Assembly: GCA_944470555.2 (NCBI GenBank)
Contig: OX104127.1
Location: 91,722,708-91,786,707, forward strand
Direction: 5' to 3'
DNA: 64,000 bases
Source: Heterobilharzia americana
Lineage: Eukaryota; Platyhelminthes; Trematoda; Strigeidida; Schistosomatidae
A program made the position numbers and the translations under genes. Shown here piece by piece: positions 47,330 to 57,419 of the stretch. Position 1 is the stretch's first letter. The number at the start of each line of letters is the position of its first letter. Under the pieces are notes generated by a model. That model saw nothing but the letters and a program-made list of their open reading frames with translations. It made no database searches and was not told the DNA's origin.

Positions 47330-47540
47330 ACAATGCCTGACACTCATTGCACAAGTGGTGGTCATTATGCCCCAGTGGTCTTATGGATAATGCTTCGGCG
47401 TTTAAAATGATGGGATATTAGGCTCTAGCCTCCATTGGTAAGATATCACTTAATGGGGTGTAAGTAGATCTAGATGACGAGTTCCAGATGGAACGAAACA
47501 CCCATCCTGGATCCAACTACTAGCCAACAAGCAGACTACA
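47330..47540 (+). repeat. Sm-alpha SINE with near-complete hammerhead
   Basis: A box TGGTCTTATGG (47376-47386, one mismatch). Ribozyme at 47465-47525: AUGACGA (47474-47480; first core base C3 to A), a perfect five-base helix II GUUCC-AGAU-GGAAC, GAAA, CACCCAUC, CUGGAUCC. The helix II sequence differs from the consensus GUCC/GGAC on both strands, that is by compensatory change. Sense orientation in the intron after exon e. Confidence 0.72.
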
Positions 47541-48004
47541 ATAATAGGTAGACTTTGGTACACACATTAGTTTCTCCATAGAAAGAGATCGGTGGAAATC
47601 GGTGTGTAGCATACGATTTCGGCTAAGAGATGATTTCACTGCAAAAAGAGCATACAAGCTGTTTTGAATCCTTTTTTGATACTACTACACAATCAGTTAG
47701 TCATTAGAAGCGTATATATTTTGTGTAATAGGCTGTGAGCTGTGCTACTATGCTAAACGAAGCTAACCTCTACACAACGTAATTTCACAATTAAAAAGTC
47801 ATAAAGTAACTAGGTTACTTGGCTCACTGAATGAAAGTCAACTAGCTGCACCTTTCAGTCATCTTTTAACATCATAAAACACCTAGATTAGGCAAAGCGT
47901 GTAAATAGCGAATTGAATGGGGTCTTGAAACAATACGTTCCCAGTTTCTGGTAACCTGACAGGTATCGAATACACAACATAAACCGCAGCTCCCCATTCC
48001 ACTC

Positions 48005-48425
48005 AAAAGAAATCTATATTTAAAAGTAGTATTCATCATGGACTGACATCAGTTGGGAACCATTGAAAAACTGGCAGCTTCTAGATGGATGTCAGGAAGT
48101 TCTAATGAGAAACCGTGACCTGTGGGGTCAACCAATCGGAAGTGAAGTGGATGCTAACTGAAGACCTTGGGTGACAGTCGCGCTATGTCATAAAGTGACA
48201 GAAGCTGGAAATTGTGAACCACTGGAAATCGACCCAGTGGCTGAGTGGTTAACGCGTTCGCCGTGGATCCTGAGGGTCGTGAGTTCGACCCATTGCCGGG
48301 TCGTGGGTGCGTACTGCTGGGGAGTCCAATACTAGGACGAGACAGCTGTCCAGTGCTCCCGGGTTTTTAATATTTCTCCAACTGATATCATTCCATGACG
48401 AATACTAATTCTAAATTAAAAAGCC
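48005..48425. repeat. SINE-B composite with tRNA-like promoter and ribozyme
   Basis: The left arm has the outward tail tattcatcatggactgacatcagttgg on the minus strand. Right arm, plus: A box TGGCTGAGTGG (near 48238-48248, perfect, reading on as ttaacgcgttcgcc like a tRNA-Leu/Ser D arm), then B box GAGTTCGACCC. The ribozyme is at 48308-48357: helix I GUACUG with CAGUGC, CUGGGGA, helix II GUCC/GGAC perfect, GAGA, ACAGCUGU, C. All helices are intact, but each core strand carries one A-to-G change. Confidence 0.75.
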
Positions 48426-48734
48426 TCATTCATTTCAAAAATTATATTTGTTAATAAAACACGGAGCTTCTAACTACCCTGACACAGAAAATATGTTAAA
48501 TCCACTTACGAAATGTTGGGGTGAAGGTGGTGTAGCACGATAAGTGGTGAAATACATGAGACACTGTGGACAAACGGGGTGTTGTTAATCGACTTGGTTT
48601 ACCTGGGATCTGTTTCACAACTTTATATTTATTTCCAGCGATATGAAATGTGTGCTGTTGCTGGTATTATCTCGTCATTGATTGGGTTGGCCGGTCTTTA
48701 TCGGCAAATGGGCTCCTTCGCTGATGCAAAGCAA

Positions 48735-48905
48735 GGGCTATTGTAACTGGGTGGTCCAGTGAATAACGCTCTCGAGTTTTGAAGAGACTGGTTCTAGGTT
48801 CTAGACCTAATGGGATGAATAACTCAGTGGGAGGCAGTTGAGTTCAGCTGATAAATCGCAGTTCGGACGAAATACGCTTTTCGGATCCCTCTGCTAGCCA
48901 CTTTC
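48735..48905 (+). repeat. Sm-alpha SINE with degraded hammerhead
   Basis: A-box-like TGGTCCAGTGA at 48752-48762. Ribozyme region 48840-48895: CUGAUAA (48847-48853), UCGCAGUUCGGAC, GAAA, UACGCUUUUCGGAUCCC. GAAA and the GGAUCC end are kept; G8 of the core is lost. Confidence 0.6.
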
Positions 48906-49149
48906 CATCATTACCACGAGATGCGTTTGTATAATGTCTGTTCAGAAGATTTCATCCTTTAAATAATGTTGAATCTGTAGTACACGACTAGTAAGATTTA
49001 AATATGCATAAATAGTCATTAAGGAAGTGTGCAGCTAGCTGAATGACGCTAAAGTATGCCTATAGGTTTGCTGAAGTTTTAATCGGGAAAAGTGTGCTAT
49101 GAGAAGAACGAAACTAGGTGTCGGGCCTAAGTGATACATAGCAATACTT

Positions 49150-49330
49150 TCGGGTTTATGAGGATTTATGTTAGTACTCATCACGAACTGACACTTGTTG
49201 GAGAAGCGCTGAAAAGGTGACAGCACTGGACAGCTGTTTCATCTTATAAAGGGGCTCCTCAGCCAATGGGTCTTAGGTCGATTATACACAACCTCTCACT
49301 TATATCGGTTAGTAATACAGTGCAACTATT
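49150..49330 (-). repeat. SINE-B fragment with intact catalytic core
   Basis: Minus-strand ribozyme at 49223-49270: CUGAGGA, GCCCCUUUAUAAGAU, GAAA, helix III ACAGCUGU, cleavage triplet GUC, CAGUGC. Both core strands match consensus. Helices I and II are weakened. The shared tail ends at about 49170. Confidence 0.65.
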
Positions 49331-49484
49331 CACCAATGTCTTCAGTCGGTATCTGCTTCACTACTCTGTGGTTGAACCCAACAGGTCATGACTTCTCATT
49401 AGAACCTCGGAATATCGATCTTAAAGCATGTTACTAACACCCACCATACGGTAATTTACTTTGTGCTTCACCAGAATTTTGTTT

Positions 49485-49685
49485 ACTTCAAGGTGGTATT
49501 CATCACACAGTGACATAAGTTGGAGAACCATCGGGAAACTAGGAGTGCTGGACATTTGTTTCATCCGGTTGACATGTCCCACATTAGGACGAAAAAACGG
49601 TCCAGTGCTCCCAGTTTCTCATTGCTTCTCGGTTCGTGATATTTACATATTCGTTTGAACACTGGATGAATTCTAAGGTTTCACT
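49485..49685. repeat. SINE-B head-to-head pair, arms abutting
   Basis: Left, minus: GGAUGAAACAAAUGUCCAGCAC. Right, plus (49575-49612): GUCCCACAUUAGGAC, GAAA, AAACGGUCCAGUGCUCCC. The two arms meet with almost nothing between; the tRNA-like parts and the CUGANGA strands have been lost. Confidence 0.6.
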
Positions 49686-50345
49686 TGCTGATACCTGATA
49701 TGGATGCAGTGATTGATACTGTTTATCGTCAACTAACTTGGTAGAACAATGAAGAAACATTTTGTAGAGTTTCTACCAAGGCATTTGGCAGTACTGATCA
49801 GTGTCAACCACTAAAAAGTCTAGTTTCAAGGCTTTCTGTTGCCCTTAGGTATCTAACATCCATCAACATAGTTCACTTCCATCATCTTTTTTTGTAATTT
49901 CCTACAATGGCTTGTACTGTAGTTCTACTGAACTATGTGGTATCCGTTTGGGAACCAAAGCTAGTTGAGGTCAGTAGGCAATTCCTTACTGACATCTAGG
50001 CCACATGCGTTTGAACCTTATGGGAGACATGGGTTCCCTTAAGGCTATAGTTACGCCCTGCTGACAAAGACCAAGAATCGTGTAGCTTGGGTTGAGTAGG
50101 GCTCACTGTCGACTGCTTCCAACCAAGTACTAACTGCCGTTCTTTTTATTCGACTCTAAACTTGGTTATTTTGAAGGTTTGAAAAAGTGTGTACAAATGC
50201 TATCGCCTCATACTGACTCGAAGTTGTCTATCTTTCACAAAATTAATAGTAATAATAACAATAATAGTAATAAACGGTCATTTCCCAATGGAATGTTGAC
50301 AGTTATTACTGTGATTATTGTTTCATTTCCTGTTATACTGAACAG

Positions 50346-50536
50346 AATTGCTTGTATTCGACAGAATAGTTTAAACTGGCGCGAACGTCTTGGTAGACCA
50401 ATGACAGAAGAAGAACGCCCGTGTAATCTTAATCAAATTCGAATGTCGCTGTGCGAAAATCAAGAAGCTTGGAGAAAACGTGTTCAATATGGAAGTGAAA
50501 ATGACACCGGCGATATACCTGATCGAATAAAAAAAT
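50346..50536 (+). CDS. SVIL: Supervillin-like protein, exon f with W-x-x-R modules
   Basis: Acceptor tttcctgttatactgaacag and donor t/gttagt bound 191 bases (one leading base, 63 codons, one trailing). The open frame extends upstream, but only this AG with a good pyrimidine tract restores the frame of exon e. Two short repeats are visible: ISDRIACIRQ..LNWRERL across the junction, and IRMSLCENQEAWRKRV. They match the modules with a conserved Trp and basic residues in vertebrate supervillin (for example ERKRLIAAREDEWKTRG). The hydrophobic stretch just upstream (near 50290-50345) is then intron, not a membrane segment. Confidence 0.83.
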
Positions 50537-50634
50537 GTTAGTACAAATTAATGCAAATATTATCGTTTATTTTCTTCATTATGCACTTTATAGTTAACAT
50601 GGTGTAGTAAACAAAACAGATATCAATTCATTTT

Positions 50635-50820
50635 GAAGGATTTTGGGACTGACTAACCTAAAAATATGCGGAAAACTATTGAAAACCATGGAGCACTGGA
50701 TAGTAGGAGACTCCACAGGAACACACACTGCTTTAAAGTTCTATCCTAGAATGAAATGCTTGTTCAGTGCCTCCAGGTTTTCAATGGTTCTACACTTTAT
50801 GTTAGTCACTGATGAGTAAC
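50635..50820. repeat. SINE-B head-to-head pair, degraded
   Basis: Left, minus: GUGGAGUCUCCUACUAUCCAGUGCUCC. Right, plus: ACACACUGC...UCUAUCCUAGAAUGAAAUGCUUGUUCAGUGCCUCC, then the shared tail. It lies right after exon f. Confidence 0.5.
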
Positions 50821-51006
50821 ATCCCGACGAAAGATACCGTTTTACTTTCAGTTTCATTATTTCACTACAGGTAGAATAAACTCTTGATTATTGAACAGCC
50901 GTTCATTAATAACTCAGCTAGGTGAAGAGAGTAGGATTTGATTAATTGATATTAGCATCAAACACATGCTTCATGTTACGGAAAGTTTCTATACAGTTGA
51001 AGTAAT

Positions 51007-51007
<1 letters not shown>

Positions 51008-51055
<48 letters not shown>

Positions 51056-51083
51056 GTAGTAGTAGTAGTAGTAGTAGTAGTAG
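51008..51083. repeat. Compound microsatellite (TTA)n(GTA)n
   Basis: About 16 TTA/ATT units run directly into about nine AGT units. Confidence 0.95.
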
Positions 51084-53504
51084 AGTGATGCAGATACTAC
51101 TGACTCAGAAGAGATAGATATTCATTTGAAATTTGGGTCTGTATTAAATCAAAATATTTTATGTAATAAAACACAGAATTTATTTAGTGATCCATTAATT
51201 ACTTTAAATATTGACATAATTATTGAATGTCTCGAATTAAGTGTTATATATGAGTCAGCTCAATAAGGCGGATGACTAGGCAAAGAGAAACATCATGTGT
51301 TCACAACTTTAATTGGTTGCCAGATTGATAAATTCAGAGAAATTTTGTTAGAATATCAGTTCATTAAAATGTAATTCATAGTAAAGTAGGTGGTAAAAGA
51401 AAAAGAAGTAATTGTTATGTATTAGGCGATTCATATTTTCTAAAATGTACTAAATGTTATTTCGTCGTGTAAAACAAGAAAGCACCAGTTTACAATTAAA
51501 GAGTCAATAAAAATCATTTAGTGATGTAAAACAAACTCATCCCACTTTAGAAATATAAAGCAGCATACGCTGACTGTTTCAACTAAAAGTGAGACTAAAA
51601 TCATCAGATCCCACAAACACCACTTACCCATCCAGTCACTGAAGCAAAATCTTTTCAAAGTTTTACGACTTCAATCAACTCACAGTATATAACGTAACTG
51701 TCAGCCGATATTACTGACAGAAATACATATGTGTACTCTACTAACACTGATATTTAACGCATCTTTTAGTCAAGGAGGTTAGTGTTCTGCCTCTCTGCAT
51801 AGAAACGTGACATTTGATAAATTCTTGAAAGAATTCCTGATTTCATGTTTCAGCCACTACCGGTGTCCGATATATTACCATTTGAGCCTAATACAGCATT
51901 CTGGATTAAAAATATTACAATCAACGAAGAGACTTATTAAAATTATGTTAAAACTTACACATTTTGCATGCTACTGGTGACCACTAACGCCAATTATGCT
52001 ACATAAAGCTTACATGGCAACATCCTGGATACCGACAGCTCTTATCTCAACATGGAAACACAAAAACATGAAATCGTACTATATTCTAGGCACTTTCATT
52101 ATTTGTTCAATACTGAATGATAGATTCTCCATTCCTCCAGGTTTAACTGAGTCTCTGTCAATACTCTTGGGATATAACTGTTGTTGTCAAAACCTAGAAT
52201 GCAGGGGTGTTTTCATGTTAGGTTAATTTACTCATATGAGTAGGAGAAACAGTCTCTGATGCTTGCTTATTGTCATTTGATATCACTACGTGGTATTTTT
52301 AGTGTAATATTCTTGAATGTTGTGGGGCATATTTTTAGTTCAAGATGTGAGTTATTCTCTGAACATCTTGGAATGTGCATCAAATAGATTATCCGAAATT
52401 TACATTCTTCTCCTTTACTGTGAGCAAGTAATCATCAAGAAGATATAAACCAAAAACCAACGACTTCGAATAGCCAATCAGATTCTTTTAAAGTTGAGAA
52501 CGCATTTTTAGACTAAAAATGCATTGAAAAGAAGTAAAAAAAAAACGAAACATAGAGGATAGTTTTCTGTACATGGTGTAAAAATATTTCTCAGTTTCTG
52601 ATTTGAGTATCAGTGGGGGAGTAACATTAAATTTTGTGTATATATGTCTTTACATGGCGATATACCACTTCATTTTCTGAAGCATTCACCTACCTAACTC
52701 TTTTCCGAAAGTTCTGCTAGAACCATTCAGTTGCATATGTTCCCGTCTCAGCGTCTAACACGTCTAATGTAGCATTTATTTACAATGTGACGGATGCAGC
52801 TCATAAAAGAAGGTTCATCTATGTACATTGCTGTGTCACATAAAACAATTCTCCGAATAATAGGCAAAAGTGCCCCTGAAGTTCGACCAGGGACTCCTCA
52901 GAGAACCATTTTTACAGTGTGATTTCATATCTTACCAGTATTCAAATTTGATTTGTTCATCGAAATTTATGGTTACAATTTCTTACTATAGGAACAGTTT
53001 TGATCATTACGGGCAGTTGTTCTAGCCGCATCTAAAAGTCTAGGGACTCGGTTACTTTTCCATTCCATTACTACAACCACTGAACTTGAAATAGGAAACT
53101 GTTCCTAGGCTTACTTGCAGTTTATCTCATAAGACTTTACAATATTGCACTAGTGGTAAGACAAACACTATTATCACTGATAGCAATTTTCACTCATAGA
53201 AAAAAGTATCCTAAAGAAATAGATGAAACTCACCACATAAAATCTCTCACAGACTTCCTAATGTGACAGATTCGGCCATGAAAAATGTGGCTGTCAGTTT
53301 TCTGATCATGTAGTTGCAGTTTCGTGATCCTAACACAACGGAAAGTATGTTCCCCCAAATCAACCCCGGCATTCCCAGAAAACTGACATAAACAATCACA
53401 ACGGAATTCATTTTGTGGATTGACAAAAGTATGAAAATGTGAACTATTGAATTTTGATACAATGATTCAATGACAAAGTATTAGCCGTGAAATCTAAAAG
53501 TTAT
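51084..53504. other. Intronic sequence, nothing recognised
   Basis: No in-phase exon, no recognised element. The small ORFs at 51996 and 53247 (minus) have no domain. Confidence 0.5.
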
Positions 53505-53645
53505 GAGTTCATTTCTTTGTTGGTCACTGATCCAGGCTGCTGAAAATTATCGTTTTGTAAAAAAAAACTCTTCAACGCTTTCAGATTTTCGATGGCTCTC
53601 TATCTGTTGTCAGTCCATGATGAAAAACTAGTTGAAGTCAGAATG
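53505..53645 (+). repeat. SINE-B tail remnant
   Basis: CUGCUGAAAAUUAUCG, then ttttcgatggctctctatctgttgtcagtccatgatgaa, match the tail of other SINE-B copies. The ribozyme core is lost. Confidence 0.4.
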
Positions 53646-54159
53646 AAATTGTACAGGAAGTCTGTGAATGAAATTGATAGTTAATTAATAACTAACCATA
53701 AGGTGTCCTCATTTGCTGTTCAGGGTCTCTGAAAAGGTTTTTATTTTTGGATTGCTAAAGTTTATCTACGTCATACTCATTAACAAATATGGTACGATGC
53801 GATTGTAAAGTTATTCTAGTTGAACTTAATTATGTCAATACTGAATTCTATTCTGTACTAGATTGATATTAGAATCAACAACATTCCTATAATGCTGAAT
53901 CTTATCCACATATGCAGTACACTGATAGTCCGCTTCTCTATAAAATTTGTGCTTAGTTTCAGAACTGAAGGTTAAAAACAACTACAGATCATTTCAACAG
54001 TACACAAGTGAACAGTGTTCATACATTGACAAATTGAACTTATCGATAGACGTTTCTTTAACTTCACCACTAAAGCGAGAGACAGAAAGGTAGAAATGGC
54101 ATTGATCTGAAAGGTTCAACTGTTATATTTCTTGGGGAAAAAAGTTTTTTCTTGTCATT

Positions 54160-55425
54160 GCCATAGAATGGCAGTCAACTCTCTACTTCGACTTCATCGA
54201 TTTCGAAGAGACCTTTGAAAACGTCGACCGTGAAGTAATTTGGCAGCTGCTTCAACACTACAATCTCACTGCCACAAACCTTTATCAGTCTTATTTAACA
54301 GATATATGCTATATGATACTGCGTGCCAGATGATTCACAATGGAAAGCTCAGTGATGCTTTTGAAGTGGATATAAGAGTAAGACAAGGTTACCGTCTATC
54401 ACCGATCATCTTCCTGACTGTAGTTGACTCGACTGGACTGGATCACGCAACAGACTGTGAGGAGTGAGGGCAGGGGCATATGATGTCTAAACCCATGAGA
54501 AGACCCTAGAAGATTTGGATTTCAAAACCGATGATGAGTTGTGTCTAATGTCTTGTCGCACAAACTCAAAGATCTACAGACAAAAACGAATAAGTTGACA
54601 CAAGAGATGGGGTAATGAAGATGAAACTTCTTACAAGTGAACATGGAGAAGACAGAGGTGATGAAGATACCCAACCAACAACAAGCACCAATCAATATCA
54701 GTGGGAGAAAGCTAAAGGAAGTTGTATGTTTCACCTACCTACCTGTCCAGGCAAGGCAGCATCGTCTCAAATACAGGTGGTGATGCCAACACAGATGAAA
54801 CTGCCAAAGCAGCCAGGATTAGAAAGACAGCAAGACACGCCCTCCAGCATTAATCTGAAACAACCAATGTGGAGATCTACTGCACTGCACTCTGCAGAAA
54901 GCGTGAACAAGATCCGGTTTTTCTTCACTAATGTCAGTCAAGTTAGTGCTTCTATGTGATGTTTGAAAGGCCTGGCGGGGTTTTACAAAAAGCATTTCGA
55001 ACAAACTACAGGCATACATCAACAACTGCTGCCTACGCTCACTTGATATTGCAGATCAGATAGGTGGCGAAAAGAAATAAACGACAAGGAACTCTGGCTG
55101 TCAACGAACCAAGGAAGAGCCCGTTGCACAACAAACATGCAGAAGAAAGTGAAGATGGATTGGATTAGATTAGGTATGCACTGAGAAGACCGTCTGAGGA
55201 CATGACGCACCACGTTAGGCCATCGAGTGGAATCCAATTGGGGAACCATGAGTTGGCCATCCGAGGGTTATCACATGAAGAAGGTCGTGTGAAGAAGAAA
55301 CGAAAGCTTCTGGGCAGTCGTAAAGATACGTTCGAAAGACTGTAGAAAAGAGAGTGGAATGTTGATGTGCTACTGAAGCCCTATGTTCCACTAGGAACCC
55401 AAAAGACAAATAGTAATAATAATAC
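54160..55425 (+). mobile_element. RTE copy, RT palm to 3' end, with deletions
   Basis: Plus strand: LYFDFIDFEETFENVDREV (RT palm start with the first catalytic Asp region), WQLLQHYNL, FEVDIRVRQGYRLSPIIFL, then decayed text. Next come KIPNQQQAPINIS-like words (54665-54700) and the C-terminal domain, which is strongly frame-shifted. The end is ctatgttccactagga...agtaataataata at about 55425. It lies in sense orientation in the intron after exon f. Confidence 0.82.
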
Positions 55426-55574
55426 CAAGTCCCTTTTCTTGGTTTTGTAAAGCTATAACAAATAATTCATCATTTCATATACATCGATGAATACTAGCGC
55501 GCTCCACAGTCTGTGCATACACTTTTTAACATCCTTACTGCTTTATATACAGAAAAGGCTGCAGATAACACCAA

Positions 55575-55740
55575 CTTTTATCTTGCCTGGCAGCTGTTTC
55601 TTCCCTTTATGAGGTTCCTCAGTAGTGAGTAGTCATAACCCAACCAATGACAGAACCCATGACCTTCAGGCTTCACAACACGCACATTAGTTTTGAGCTG
55701 TTGGATTGCAATCCAGAGGTTCACATTTTCCAGCTTCCGT
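55575..55740 (-). repeat. SINE-B fragment, minus strand
   Basis: Ribozyme at about 55585-55632: CUACUGAGGA with CUGAGGA intact, ACCUCAUAAAGGGAA, GAAA, CAGCUGCCAGGC. The tRNA-like head is upstream on the minus strand (gtgaacctctggattgcaatcc). The cleavage site is altered (GCC). Confidence 0.5.
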
Positions 55741-55889
55741 CACATTATAATTTAAGCGTGACTACCATGAAATATCATCTGTACAGGTTAACTCCATTTC
55801 TGATTTGGTTGACCCCATCGGTCACGGTTTGTCATTAGAGCGTTAGGAAACTCATTTCGAAGTATGTCACTAGTGAGTACTAGACAGTA

Positions 55890-56065
55890 ATTTTGTTTGC
55901 GGGTTTGCGAAGACTAGCCACTCGCAGAGTCATTGGTGTGCACTGCTGAAGAGTCCTGTACTGAGATGAAATATCTGTCCGGTGCCTCCTGGTTTTCAAT
56001 AGATCTTTAGCTGATGTCAATCACAGATGGATACCCAGTTGAAATGAAGCAATCCCTATAAACCT
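55890..56065 (+). repeat. SINE-B 3' half with best-preserved hammerhead
   Basis: The ribozyme-bearing half followed by the shared tail (ttttcaatagatctttagctgatgtcaatcacagatggatacc). The tRNA-like head is missing. See the ribozyme entry at 55937-55986. Confidence 0.72.
55937..55986 (+). ncRNA. Candidate active hammerhead ribozyme in SINE-B
   Basis: In order: helix I GCACUG (55940-55945), core CUGAAGA (55946-55952, fits CUGANGA), helix II GUCC with GAGAU (three pairs, one of them G-U), core GAAA (55968-55971), short helix III AUAUCUGU, cleavage C at 55979 in a GUC triplet, helix I return strand CGGUGC (55980-55985). Helix I pairs at all six positions with one wobble. Every invariant core base of a type I hammerhead is present. 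Helices II and III are weak, so activity must be tested. It lies in sense in the intron before exon g. Confidence 0.68.
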
Positions 56066-56729
56066 CCAAACTAAGTTGAGGTTTCATGACGAATATCTTA
56101 TGAACTGGTGACGTTTCTCCGTTAGTTTTATACGAACTTCAGTAACCATTGTATATCGTTGACTGCGGTTTTTTATTTGGGTGATTCATCAAACAACTAG
56201 CTTCGTTCTCTAGTTTGCGTATTTGCTTTAATATACGGTTTCCGATCACATATTTCCTGTTACTTATGCAAGAATAACGCTTAGAGCAGATTGAAAAGTT
56301 ATTCGAACTTCGTATACGTGTGAAGTGTGCAACTTATCTAATTTCACCACTAATGAATAAAAAGAGACAAACAGTTATGAACGATCATTTCTACCAATCG
56401 GCTGCTTGATACAGATTTCCTACAGAATAATTTCCTAGGGATTTAGCTTTTAAAGTATTATTATCGAAAAAAAACGGTTTTATTCTAACAGGTAATTTAA
56501 GACTATGATATGCAACCAACTATTCGGTAATTCGCATCTTTGATTTTTGTAGAGTCCGTGAGAAAATTCCCACTGAACCACTCGATCGTTTTAGAAATAA
56601 CATCAGTAAATTAATATCACCTTGGCTGTTTTACCATTCCTTAAACGCAATAAATCCAGTTTCCATAATGACAGATACTTTCATATAGTCTTCACTACAA
56701 GAGTGATATTTTGTTTTTTATTTCTACAG

Positions 56730-56855
56730 CCTTTGTACATAACAACACAGAATCCTATCCTCTTAAACGGTTCAACTCACAAGATTCATCTCCGATGACA
56801 CCGAAATATTTACCAGCTGAACCGATATTACGCAATGCAAGCAAAGAAAACCAGG
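56730..56855 (+). CDS. SVIL: Supervillin-like protein, exon g
   Basis: Acceptor tttatttctacag and donor g/gtgaga bound 126 bases (two leading bases, 41 codons, one trailing), in frame with exon f. The peptide has NTESYPLKRFNSQDSSPMTPKY and AEPILRNASKEN, Ser/Pro-rich with SP and TP sites that could be phosphorylated. No domain is recognised. The preceding 6.2-kb intron contains an RTE tail and the best-preserved SINE-B hammerhead in sense orientation. Confidence 0.8.
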
Positions 56856-57419
56856 GTGAGACATAGTCATGCATGGATTGAATATACTTTTAATATGTTT
56901 TGACAAAAAGAATGAGACGATAATCGTCAACTTAATGTTAAACGGTGGATGTCGAATAAGAGTATTTCGAGTTCGAACCCACAGGGTAATAACAGAAGAC
57001 ACTGTTTCGTTGCATGTAAGTAAAATGAACCAGTCACCTAGTGCTTCCTCGTGGGCAAGAATTTCTCAGCTGTCAACTGTTGATGAAGATAACTTTCCCA
57101 CTAGATTCCTTCAAACTAATAAGAAGAGCATTTTTCATAGTTTAACAAACTCTTGTTCGTCTACTTTCAGTCAAAATTGGTGCTGTTACTAAAGGGTAAA
57201 TTGAGACATTGATACGTACAGATGCAATCTTCCTAACTATTCCTGTAGTCAAAGTAAGTTTTATACAATTGCTGTATACAGATCAGGGTGGTTGGTACAG
57301 AATGTTAGCTGCGTACTTCTTCAGATAAAAATATCTTTTCCACATTGTAAGTGTAATCATTCTTAAAAAAAACTATTCAAAAGAAATCCTTTTTGGAACA
57401 TAGCCTAAGGGGTGATTAT

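Noticed and set aside
48238..48300. Possible functional tRNA gene (A and B boxes as in tRNA-Leu/Ser)
   Set aside because: No acceptor stem or anticodon arm closes. The pattern recurs with the SINE-B ribozyme and tail, so it is a SINE promoter.
50179..50345. Upstream extension of the exon f ORF with a hydrophobic, membrane-like run
   Set aside because: Only the acceptor at 50345 has a pyrimidine tract and restores the frame from exon e, so the hydrophobic run is taken as translated intron.
56869..57192. 107-codon ORF just after exon g with a Ser-rich end (SASSWARISQLSTVDEDNF)
   Set aside because: A stop precedes the only donor-like site. Its first half contains a B-box-like repeat word (gagttcgaaccc). 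Exon g already has a good donor and joins exon h in phase.
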